From: Nemertoderma westbladi
Lineage: Eukaryota; Xenacoelomorpha; Nemertodermatida; Nemertodermatidae
Assembly (NCBI GenBank): GCA_032718475.1
Contig: JAUCBJ010003388.1
Span: forward strand, 1-64,000
Direction of reading: 5' to 3'
Length of the DNA stretch: 64,000 nucleotides
A program made the position numbers and the translations under genes. The notes below the pieces were generated by a model. That model did no database searches and was not told the DNA's origin. It worked only from the letters and a program-made list of their open reading frames with translations. Below are positions 11,265 to 21,000 of this stretch, piece after piece. The stretch's first letter is position 1; each line of letters starts with the position of its first letter.

Positions 11265-14251
11265 CCCCCATGATAAGGCATCATAATATCATACAATGTT
11301 CTTAGAAAGCCAGCTTATTACTTAGGCCTATATTATATAATCTCTCAACGAGAGAAAGCCGCCCCAATATTAGATTATTACAACAACATATCCATTGGGT
11401 AAGAAAGTGGAGGAGAGCCAGCCCGTCTCTTAATTTTTTACTTTATATTACGCGATCAATTTTCACGTAACCTTTTGTTAAATTTGTTGGCTATGCGTTT
11501 GCGGTTGTTTGGGCGGAGTGTGGTAGGCCTACACTTTTCACACTTAAATATTTTTGTTGTGAAATGTTACAGGGCATAGCGATCTGAGATATTTCATTTA
11601 TATTTTATTATGAGAGGAAGAAGAACATACAACGTTATTTACTATATATGTAACAAAATAATTGTTTTCGGGTTTAACTTGGAAGCCTCCCCAAATAGTT
11701 GATATACAATTATATTTAAAATTATTTCCATGGTCATGGTCATTCACCCGTCTTTAGTTAGAAATTTGTTTGCATGAAAGACAGTTTAGTTTAGTTTTTA
11801 CTGATTTATTATCTCTTATCTGACTGGGGTAATAATAAAGGATAGGATAAATGGAAGCAAAGTGTGACAGTAACAAATATTTCCCCGTCACCCTAGCATG
11901 TCTTAAGTATATGATATATCAAAGGGGGAAGTTTGGATTCACTGCATAAATGCAGTTCACCAAACTTCCCCCGAATGCACACTGTAGCTTCCCCCTTCCC
12001 CCAAATATCCACTGTTGAATTAATTTGAAGCGATATAATAAGTACAAAATTGTGCGAGTTTTTAATTGTGTGGTCCAATTGTTATTTGATTTCTATTTAT
12101 TATTTAAAGTGCATTTAATATCACACTGGTTTTTAGAATATTATACTATACAACCTTATGTTTTATTAATTTACCCAATCGAAGCCTCATAAGGGCCGGT
12201 TATTTGTACGCATATCCCCTAATGCGCTCAGTAAGGTTCAAACAACATATTAATATGAAAATAAAGTATCTGCAAAGAAAATAACCCAATACTATATAAT
12301 TTGACCTTATTAAAAAATTTGCACTTTTGCAGACTTATTTGTACAAATGCACTTTAGCAGATCGGAATGGTGGCTCTTATTTAACAAACTTATGTTTATC
12401 CTCTACCGATCTACGATGGTGTATGATCAAGTGTCAGTCGCTAAAAGTGTCAAAAATCCAATTTAATAAATCTGGATTTGCGATTTTGGACCATATTCAT
12501 GGACATTTTAAGTCACTTTATAGACATAAAAAGTTAAACAAATGTTACGATTATAGTTAGAAATCATTCCAAACTACATTTTAATCCAAAAAATAACATT
12601 CTACGATGAATAGAACTGGAAATAATAGTGTTTGAAATATCGAAAAAATGTTCACTATTTAAGTGCATTTTGCACTAAGTGCACATAAGTCTTTTCCCAA
12701 GTTTTATCCTATTTCACACACTACAATCTATCCTCTATCCAATGAAAAAAGTTTCAGATCAAACGACCCAGTAGAACCGAAGTTATTGATGTTTAAAAAT
12801 AGTCACTCGAAAATTTCAAATTCTCTTGGTCACATAGTCTAGTGGTTATCAATCACGTTAATGAAACCTAAGTTCGCGGGTTCGAAATCCAATATTGACC
12901 TGACCATTCTTAATTTTTTTGCAAAAAAAATTATTTTTATTTTTTCACTAAAATCGCTCTAACTTCGGTTCTGGTGGTCCAAATTCAATAAAATTGGTAT
13001 ATTCTTTGCCGTAATTTTTTTCTTAATCTTTTGAGAAGGGGTTATTTTTGGCCCCAAAAAAATTAAAAAAAAGGGCCAAAATAACGCGATATTTTTCGAC
13101 CCTTAAAATTGGTAATTTTAATTATATATGTTAAGATAAAAGATAGCGGAGTTAATTTGATACTTTTTACAGGTACTTTTGGCGCAATACGCTAAATTAT
13201 AATGGAATAGCGATTTGTTAAAAAAAAAAAATTTTCGTCCCTTTTTATAAATATTATATTTCACACGATCGCCTGCCGCTCCAGTTTTATAATACCTCCG
13301 GCGCTGTGATTAACGCTGTTAGATAGATAATTTAACGCACTATAAGTCTGTGTAAACAAATCTCCCGTAAGTTAAGTAGTTTTCGAGCTAGACGATTTCC
13401 CGCGAAGCAAGTTTGAAGCGCGAAATTATAATTTTGGCCCTCATTTTTTTAATATCATCCTTGGAGCAAAACCGATAGCATATTTGAATTCCCCGTATGG
13501 ATATTGACTGTATAGAATGTACCTTAACCAACTAAAGTTAAAAATAAAAAATTATTCGATAAAAACTACTTTACAAATTCTGGCCCTTTTTGGCCCCTAT
13601 TGCCGACATATTTTTTGTACCCCCATTCAATAGGAACGTAGCCCCAATGGTCTTCTATGAGTTTCATAAACGAATTAGTGGATTCCTACCCGCGTTGTCG
13701 AATTAAACATTTCGGAAATAATTTTTCCTAAAAAGACGGACAAAAACGTACAAATTTACAGCCCCTTTTTCCACCCGAAATTTTAAAAAATATCTTACCC
13801 CCATTCGATACGAAGGTAGTACCACTCTTCCCCTTTCCAACCGCGTTACTTTCGTCCCCGTATGATTAATATTAGCCGAGTTATAGCGGATCCCGCAAAG
13901 TCATTTTGTCCGTTTTTTCAACTTTGACGGACATTTTCGGAAAAAAGGCGTGGTAATCTTTTTTGAAAAAAAAACGAATTCACTAATTAATCCCTTCTAT
14001 CGTATCCCGGCATCGGCTAAGCAATAACCTAGGGTTTTTTCGAGCCACTGTAGAGCGCCTTTCAAAAAATTTTTAAAATTGTCGAAAAAATGACGGTTTT
14101 TTGTCCGCCGTGTCCGTCGAAGGGTTAGATTTAATAATGTTAGAGTTGCTAATATCTTAGAATTCCGAGCCGCTCCCCTGGTGAGAAAATAAAAAAATTT
14201 GGTCAGTTCCTTCATCGAAAAGTCCCCCAGAATCCCAAGTTAACCTATATA
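11265..14251. other. AT-rich region with no recognised gene
   Basis: About 3 kb without a domain-bearing frame. It contains a tRNA-like sequence at 12,828, an imperfect inverted pair around 12,330 and 12,690 (AGACTTAT...AATGCACTT), and T/A runs. The minus-strand frames at 11,893-12,078 and 13,997-14,215 and the plus frame at 12,327-12,560 carry nothing recognisable. It is the empty side of the BEL insertion. Confidence 0.4.
12828..12900 (+). pseudogene. tRNA-Val-like remnant
   Basis: The outer ends GGTCA and TGACC pair. TAGTCTAGTGGTTATCA is an A-box/D-arm much like tRNA-Val, and GCGGGTTCGAAATCC is a B-box/T-loop. Spacing between the two boxes equals that of a real tRNA-Val. The anticodon stem and half of the T stem do not pair, so this is probably a SINE head or pseudogene. 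Confidence 0.45.
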
Positions 14252-14256
14252 GTTAG

Positions 14257-14792
14257 TGTTAGCTTATTCAATCCCGCTAACACCCCATAAAGTTATAAGC
14301 CGATAAGCAATATTGGGAGCCACGAGATTGGGTAATTAACCAACTCGTGCCATCCCAATAAGAATGGGAAGGAGAAGCACACAATGAGGGTCAGGGGCCA
14401 AACCCCTAACCCAGAGAGAATAGGTGGAGTGAACGGGAACACTCCAAAGGGCGCCAACAAGGGTATCAACCAATCAGAGGGGGGAAAGGCATCGATTAGG
14501 TAGAGTAACAAGGCCAACCGTGCAATATAGCCACTTGGCAGTAATCATACCAATTCAGTTATCTCAGTGCAATACCGGTGCTAGATTAGGTTACATAGTT
14601 TTAGATAGGGAAGGACCGGGACTTTAGTTACCGTATCCCGCCTTCCATATACGACAATATCTATATCTATATCTATATCTGCATATCATATTATATACGA
14701 CAAACAGTACAGAACTCATTTACTCTTTATACACGGCGGGGACGCGTGAACTAAAACCGGATAAACCGGGATCCCTCTTGGATCCCGTCACA
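14257..14792 (+). repeat. 5' LTR of the BEL element
   Basis: Begins TGTTAGCTTATTC and ends CCCGTCACA, preceded by GTTAG. It contains an (ATATCT)n run near 14,660 that varies in length against the 3' LTR. No clear primer-binding site complementary to a tRNA 3' end was recognised in the bases just after it. Confidence 0.9.
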
Positions 14793-14860
14793 GTAACTAA
14801 ACCAGCTGCCGCCCTAGATAAACTCTGTAACCACCAGCCACCAAAATCTGCAGGGGAAAG

Positions 14861-15370
14861 ATGAGTCAGTCGGGTGAGATAACACCGACGCGGACCCCGG
14901 ACGAAGAGCTAACGATCCGCGAGGCCGCAACCAGGCGATATAGGCCCACGACGCCGGACCCATCGGTAACGGGTCATCCGGCAGTTCAGGACGAGGGGGG
15001 CCTGGAACCCGAGGTCGAGCCGAGAGGAAGAGAGAGCGAGACGAGGGAGAAGGAGACGAGTCGACACGGGACGGGGGTCGACGCACCGGTGTCGCCGGCC
15101 AGCCACAGGCCGAGGGCGACGAGCGGCCCACCGAAACGGCGACGGTGGGGCCGACGGTGCGGCCCCGGACGCAGAGAGACGAAGGAGATATCGGTACCGA
15201 TGTCGCCGGCCAGCCACAGGCCGAGGGCGACGGACGGCCCGCCGGAACGGCGACGGTGGGGCCGCCGGTACGACGTCGAACCCGGAGAGACGGACGAGGG
15301 GTCGGCGACGAGGACGTCGGGGTTTCTGAGCGACTTCGACGGGCCTACAACGCGACCCGGAGACTACTAG
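14861..15370 (+). CDS. BEL ORF-A, N-terminal part (frame 2)
   Basis: The first ATG after the LTR opens a 169-codon frame, charged and rich in Arg, Pro and Thr, with no known domain. It contains a 111-bp (37-codon) in-frame tandem duplication starting at about 15,091 and 15,202. The overlapping frame 1, open from 14,944, carries the same duplication and runs on into the coiled-coil protein. The real product probably passes from this frame to that one somewhere in 14,944-15,370, by a mutation or a recoding event. Start choice is uncertain. Confidence 0.45.
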   Translation: MSQSGEITPTRTPDEELTIREAATRRYRPTTPDPSVTGHPAVQDEGGLEPEVEPRGRESETREKETSRHGTGVDAPVSPASHRPRATSGPPKRRRWGRRCGPGRRETKEISVPMSPASHRPRATDGPPERRRWGRRYDVEPGETDEGSATRTSGFLSDFDGPTTRPGDY

Positions 15371-16518
15371 AGGAGGCCAGAAAGGGGAAAACGATAGACG
15401 AGGTAAAACTGAAGTCAGGACTAGGTAAGTCGGACAGACATTTATACTATCTAATGCGTTTCGGGCAGAGAGAATTGGCCGAGGAGAGAGCGAGAAAGGT
15501 TGCCGAGGAACTGTATGACTCATGGCGGCATGGGGGTATACAACCTAGTGTAGTGTACATAGGGCCATATTTAATCGATGCCCGGGGTATAAAATTAATG
15601 GGTTGGAACAGACCTGAAGGGGGCGAATCCGAGGTTAACCCCGAGGATTCGGCCTCGTCGGTCGGAGGGAGTTCCGGGAGGAGGGGGAAAGTTAGTAGAT
15701 CGGGAAGGCGGAGGGAGTCCGTCGTAACCGATAAGTCTGCTACATCCTCCGCGAAAGAAAGACTGGTGAGAGAGGCAGGTGCCGCGTACCGTCTCGAGCT
15801 GATAGAGCAAGGTCAGAGGGAAATGGATAAACGGCTAGAGGAGGGGAGAATGCGGCTAGAGAGGGAAGCGGCATTGATTAGAGAAACCGGAGAGAGGGCC
15901 GAAAGGGCTTTGAGAGGCCTTAGGGAGTGTGAGGAAATAGAGGAAAAGGAGTGTAGGGAACGTGAGGCGAGAGAGGAAAGGGAACGCAAAGAGCGCGAGG
16001 CGGAACGCAAGGAGCATGAGGCGAGAGAAGAAAAGGAACGCAAGGAGCGTGAGGCAAGGGAGGAAAAGGAACGCAAGGAGCGTGAGGCAAGGGAGGAAAA
16101 GGAACGCAAAGAGCGTGAGGCGGAACGTAAGGAGCATGAGGCGAGAAAGGAAAGTGTACGTAAGGAGCGTGAAGCGAGGCGAAGGGAGAGTGCTAGGAGA
16201 GTAGCAGAGTTGGCTGAGCGGGACGCGCGGGAGTGTGAGAGGAGAATGGCAGGAGCCGAGCGAGACCATGAGGAATTAAAGAGACGCCAAAGTGAGCTTG
16301 GGGAACATAGGGTTAGACGCGCGCACGAGCTGCAATTGGTGCGGGCGGGGGCATCTGAGAGTGAGACCGGCTCGAGTATTTTAGAGGAGCCAGGGGCCGT
16401 GGATACATTTATTAATACCCCACTTACAGGGACCGCACGACAGACCCAAAACTGGTGTGACCGTACGGGCGGGGGGGGGGGGGGGGGGGGGGGGGTAATA
16501 ATGATAATGATACAGTAG
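15145..16518 (+). CDS. BEL ORF-A, coiled-coil Gag-like region (frame 1)
   Basis: A 457-codon frame, open upstream to 14,944. Residues about 60-155 form an unrecognised globular-looking segment (SERLRRAYNATRRLLEEARK, then GKSDRHLYYLMRF and YIGPYLIDARGIKLMGW). Residues about 200-390 are a long charged coiled coil built of ERKEREAREEK-type repeats, partly from DNA tandem duplication. The frame runs into a 25-G tract at 16,471-16,495 and ends just after it, while frame 0 continues open. A self-associating structural role like Gag is an inference. No Gag domain was recognised here, and the DUF1759 Gag homologue lies in the downstream ORF. Confidence 0.6.
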   Translation: MGPTVRPRTQRDEGDIGTDVAGQPQAEGDGRPAGTATVGPPVRRRTRRDGRGVGDEDVGVSERLRRAYNATRRLLEEARKGKTIDEVKLKSGLGKSDRHLYYLMRFGQRELAEERARKVAEELYDSWRHGGIQPSVVYIGPYLIDARGIKLMGWNRPEGGESEVNPEDSASSVGGSSGRRGKVSRSGRRRESVVTDKSATSSAKERLVREAGAAYRLELIEQGQREMDKRLEEGRMRLEREAALIRETGERAERALRGLRECEEIEEKECREREAREERERKEREAERKEHEAREEKERKEREAREEKERKEREAREEKERKEREAERKEHEARKESVRKEREARRRESARRVAELAERDARECERRMAGAERDHEELKRRQSELGEHRVRRAHELQLVRAGASESETGSSILEEPGAVDTFINTPLTGTARQTQNWCDRTGGGGGGGGGVIMIMIQ

Positions 16519-16520
16519 AC

Positions 16521-17216
16521 GTGGTTAATATTAATAGTACCGTATGGGATAATTCTAATCAAACCTTTATTGCAGGAAATACTTTACCTAGTGGTAGTAA
16601 TTTAAATTTAAATCAGAACATTCCTAATATTAATGTAGAAAATAATTCTAATATTAATGTAGCTACGCAAAATAATCCAAATAATCAAAGTAATAACCCA
16701 AATTCGAACTTACAAAATAATTTAAGTAATGCAATTACACAAAATAATCCAAATAACTTAAATAATTCAGCGAGCCCGAATTTACAAAATAATTCAGATA
16801 GTGTAGTCGCGCAAGATAATTCAAATGACTTTATTTCGAACGAACAAATTAATTCCGTCTCCAATACGGGTGCTATTAATGTAAACACATCGGGCGTGTA
16901 TGGCCAGACAGATGGGGCCCTGGTAGGCCACGTTGTTAGTAGGCCGGAAGTAGCTGGGTTAGGTAGACCCGGCGAGGGCCTGGTAGGCCACGTAGTTAGT
17001 AGGCAGGGAGTGGCTGGGTTGAATAGACCCAGCGAGGGCCTGGTAGGCCACGCAATAGCAGAGGGAGAGGCGGGGGTGAATAGACCCGACCGCGATAGGG
17101 TTGATGTGTCGACTAGAGAGGGATATAGTAGCGTAGTGAGGGATAGCGAAGTTAGATGTGGCGAGTGGGGGGGGGGGGGGGGGGGCAGAGAGTGTCCCAC
17201 AGCCGTCAGCGGATAA
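16521..17216 (+). CDS. BEL Asn-rich region (frame 0)
   Basis: Frame 0 is open directly from the 25-G tract, so the annotated first codon is arbitrary. The first ~110 residues are low-complexity Asn/Ser/Gln (NNPNNQSNNPNSN-like). Three repeats follow, of the kind GLVGHVVSRPEVAGLGRP, about 60 bp apart at ~16,920-17,090. The frame is lost shortly after a 19-G tract (17,167-17,185), where frame 1 takes over. No domain is recognised. It is probably an internal part of one long ORF. Confidence 0.5.
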   Translation: MVNINSTVWDNSNQTFIAGNTLPSGSNLNLNQNIPNINVENNSNINVATQNNPNNQSNNPNSNLQNNLSNAITQNNPNNLNNSASPNLQNNSDSVVAQDNSNDFISNEQINSVSNTGAINVNTSGVYGQTDGALVGHVVSRPEVAGLGRPGEGLVGHVVSRQGVAGLNRPSEGLVGHAIAEGEAGVNRPDRDRVDVSTREGYSSVVRDSEVRCGEWGGGGGGRECPTAVSG

Positions 17217-17415
17217 TGCGAGGGCCGAAATAGGTAAACCGCAACAACCGGCGACGGAAAGTAATAGGGGGATTGCGAGTATCCCCAGCGGCGTACGACC
17301 GAGCAGAGAGAGACAGGTTGACGTCGTGAGAGGGCGGACGAAGCGTCGAGCCCGATCAGAAGAGGGAAGAAGAACAGTGGGGTTTAACCGGGAGGTCAAC
17401 GAGAGATCTCAGTAG
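17158..17415 (+). CDS. BEL polyprotein segment after the G19 tract (frame 1)
   Basis: Frame 1 continues from the 19-G tract as an Arg/Ser/Pro-rich segment (ESVPQPSADNARAEIGKP...) and stops at 17,415. Frame 2 is already open from 17,330. A further frame change therefore falls in 17,330-17,415, this time without a long G tract. The segment has the GC-rich codon use of the rest of the element. No domain. Confidence 0.4.
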   Translation: MASGGGGGGAESVPQPSADNARAEIGKPQQPATESNRGIASIPSGVRPSRERQVDVVRGRTKRRARSEEGRRTVGFNREVNERSQ

Positions 17416-17476
17416 TAGAGGTATCGCCGCGAACGATAGAAGAGCGAGGACGGATAGCGAGCCGTCGGTAGTTGAG

Positions 17477-18022
17477 ATGAGGACGGAGAGTCAGTGGGGT
17501 CGGACTCCGGGAGATTGCCGTCGCCCCGGAGAGATGCGACCCGGCCAGGCGCACTACGCGCCGATGGAGGGGTACGCGATGTACCGGTACGAAGATGAGA
17601 ACAGTAGAGAGGGGGGTCGAAGAGAAACTTTCCGACGGAATACACCTACCGATCGAGAATACGGTAGCCGCGGGGAGGATTATTCGAGAAGAATAAACTT
17701 CGATCCCGAACAACACATGCAGACTGTAGGACATACTGTAGGCCTTACTGCACATACCATAGGCCATACTGAGAGAGGCAATGTAGGCGATAGGATAGCG
17801 TGGACAACGGGATTAAACCCGGAAGTCGCGGAATACATACCGGCGGGTAGGCCAGAAGCTGATAGGCCTATACCGGTACCAGTACAGCAGTATGACTACA
17901 GCATGCAGGGACATAACATATACCCAGGGGAGGGGGGAATTATTGCGGATAGGTGCATGGGCCCCAACATATTAACATCAACCCCAGTACCAAACATACC
18001 GGTGGGGGGGGGGACAGGGTGA
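17477..18022 (+). CDS. BEL polyprotein segment before Gag (frame 2)
   Basis: Open from 17,330 in frame 2, polar, rich in Arg, Gly and Tyr, with a short THTIGHT/TVGHTVG-like repeat near residues 75-95. It runs into a 10-G tract (18,004-18,013) and stops four codons later. Frame 0 is open from that tract straight into the Gag-Pol ORF. No domain recognised; probably the linker between the 5' ORFs and Gag. Confidence 0.45.
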   Translation: MRTESQWGRTPGDCRRPGEMRPGQAHYAPMEGYAMYRYEDENSREGGRRETFRRNTPTDREYGSRGEDYSRRINFDPEQHMQTVGHTVGLTAHTIGHTERGNVGDRIAWTTGLNPEVAEYIPAGRPEADRPIPVPVQQYDYSMQGHNIYPGEGGIIADRCMGPNILTSTPVPNIPVGGGTG

Positions 18023-18080
18023 CATTCCCCCATCACAATATCAACAATATACCCCGATAGGAGCAAGAACAACGAGACCC

Positions 18081-21000
18081 TTGGATGAGAATAGGTCGTG
18101 TGACACAGAAATATGGAGGGGGCCGCTACCCCCGATGACATACCCAAGTCAGAGAAGATCGAGAAATAGGACGGACGAACCGCACCAGACAGGAGAAACT
18201 ATACAGCACCCGTCGAATCCATTGGAAGCGCAGGCGATGGGGATGGCCACGTTGATCGATGCGTTGAAAACGAGGATCGAGCTACCACCCGTGGAACCAT
18301 TCAAATTCGATGGGAGCAGGCCGGAAGAATATCTACAGTTTCGGCGCATGTATAGTAACGAAATACTAACAAAAAACTTGACGCAGGCGGAGTGCCTAAA
18401 GTATCTGCAAGTGTACACGGGAGGCCCAGCATACGATATCGTGAGGCAATATCAAGGAATAGAGGGCGGCTTCACGACAGCATGGCGGGCACTGGATAGG
18501 GAATACGGGCACCCGGCCAAGATCATCAGGCAGACGCTGAGAGGCATAACATCGGGTGGCCTACAGGATAATCCCGTTAGCATTAAGACGTTCGCTAACA
18601 AAGTCGAAAAGGCGCTAATCGTGCTGAAGACGCTAGACGCGCCGTACGAGCTCAATGCGTCCAACAACATCACCACGATAGCGCAGGCACTACCAAACTG
18701 GCTGCGCAACAAGTGGAGGAAAATCGCCTTCTCCACTCGAGATAAGAAGGGTGCGGAACCGGGTTTAGAAGAAATGTCAAACTTCTTAAACTACGAGGCT
18801 GAACTAATAACTGACCCAGTCTATAGCGAAGACAGCCTGGGAAAGGGACCGAAGACAGACTACCATAGACCGAAACCAGAGCACAACACATCAAACGCAT
18901 TACCGAGACTCAGGCAATCATTGCCATATGCAGCGACGCAGGGGACTGCAAGTCCACAGCTAGCCGAGGATAAGACAACACCATGGAACGGACAGGGAAA
19001 CAATAACAACACGAATAAACATAACCCCAGTACGTCCAGTAGGCTAAATCCAAACAATAAGAATAGTAGGGACTTTGGTACAAACGCAACTGCGATACGC
19101 AATGCACTGTATAAAGAGGGCTACGACCCAAAGAGCAAATGCCAGCTACACGCAAATGCGCTTCATCAAACCATGAACTGCAGGTACTGGCAGGCGCTAC
19201 CTAGGCAAGATCAGATAGATTATGCGTTCAGCAATAAAATCTGCTCGCGATGTGTAATGAGTGGACATAGAGCAAGGGAGTGCAAGGAGAAGCCAATAAA
19301 ATTTGGCCAAAGGAGAGGCCAAACGATGGCGACGAGCACAGTAGGGGCGGAGAAGAGGGGAACGGTGCTACTTGGAGTAGTACCAGTGCGAGTGATCGGG
19401 GAAGGCAATCGATCAGTAACAACACTAATGCTGGTTGATAGTGGAGCTGCCTTCACATTAGTCGAGGAATGGGTGGCCGAGGAGATAGGATTGAGAACGA
19501 GGCCAAGCAGGATGGCGGTAACAACCATCTCTAGCAAAGATGAGATCCTGGAGATGAGAACAGGACGGTGCGCAATTGCAGCAGTGGCACCAGGATGCGA
19601 CTATGGGGCAACCATCGACCCCATCCAAGTGATAGAGTCAATTAATATTAATGCCAGGCGACCAACCAACATCCAGGTCGAGCAGTATAAATTCCTGGAC
19701 GACATTGACTTCTCAATCCCAGACGTGGACGTTAGGAAGGTGTCCATCATAGTAGGCATGGACTGCCCAACGGCCCACGAAAGAATGCAAACGGTCTTCG
19801 GCGAAGACAAGCAGAGTGACCCGGTGGCCATATTAACACCATTCGGGTGGACGCTGAGTGGTCCAATCAAGAGTAAGATACCATTTAGGATGTTGGAGAC
19901 ATCAGGATGCATGTTTGCGGGAACAATGCAGGAAATGGGTGACGAGGGAGCAGAGGAGCAGCTTAAAAGACTGCTCAGACAGGATTTCGAGGGACTGAAA
20001 GAAACCGGGGTCGGGACCTCAGTAGAAGACAAGCAGGCTCTACAAAGCGTGGAGGAATCAATGACATGCGATGAGGGACGGTATACTATAGGGATGGTAT
20101 GGAAACTACCGAAGATACCGCTGCCCGACAATAGGGGGATGGTACTCACGAGACTCCGCAAGCTGAAACAAACACTAAAACGGAGCCCCGAGAAGAATGA
20201 GTACATCCACAGAACAATCAAGAAGTACGTCGAGAAAGGATGGGCCGTGGAGTTACCGGTCGACGAGCCGAACACGGATAGGACATATTACCTGCCACTA
20301 CACGTGGCTTTAGATCCAAAGAAAGGTAAACTAAGGATGGTAGTCGACGCATCGGCAAAGACCGACAGAAAGTGCTTAAACAACTACCTGTTAGAAGGCC
20401 CAAACATATACAATTCGGGCATAGAAGTGTTACTTAGATTTAGAAATGGGAAACACGCCTTCACGTGCGACATAGAAGGCATGTTCAACCAAGTCCGTGT
20501 AACGGAAGAAGATAGCGACAGTCAGCGCTTCTTATGGTATAACGGCGAGGAAGAACCGTCGATAATACCGGCATATAAGATGGTGGTACAGAACATGGGG
20601 GCCAAGTCGTCTTCATTTACGACGACTATGGCAGTGAGAGACACAGTAAAGGGGAAGGAAGATAGATACAGCAGTAGGGCCGTCGATATGATTCGATGCG
20701 GTTTCTACGTAGACGACGGAATGGAGTCTGGAAATACGGTTAAGGAGATACTGGATACAGGGCGCGAGGTTCGTGACATCCTAAAGGGATCCGGCTTTAA
20801 CCTGACCAAATTCCAATCCAGTTCGGAAGAATTTATCAAGGCGATAGAGGACAAGAAGCCAGAATCGACCATGGATAATCCCACAACAGCCAAAGGGCAG
20901 GACATGGCGATTAAGAGAACAGAATCTCGGCAGAAGGCATTGGGAATCGTGTGGGATAGAGAGACAGACGAACTGAAGTACCAGCTGAGCCAGGAGGGTG

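Noticed and set aside
14909-15523. 204-codon minus-strand frame
   Set aside because: Arg/Pro-rich antisense of the GC-rich BEL 5' ORF, with no domain.
15813-16562. 249-codon minus-strand frame over the coiled-coil region
   Set aside because: Antisense shadow of a repetitive, purine-rich coding sequence. The poly-Pro start comes from the G25 tract.
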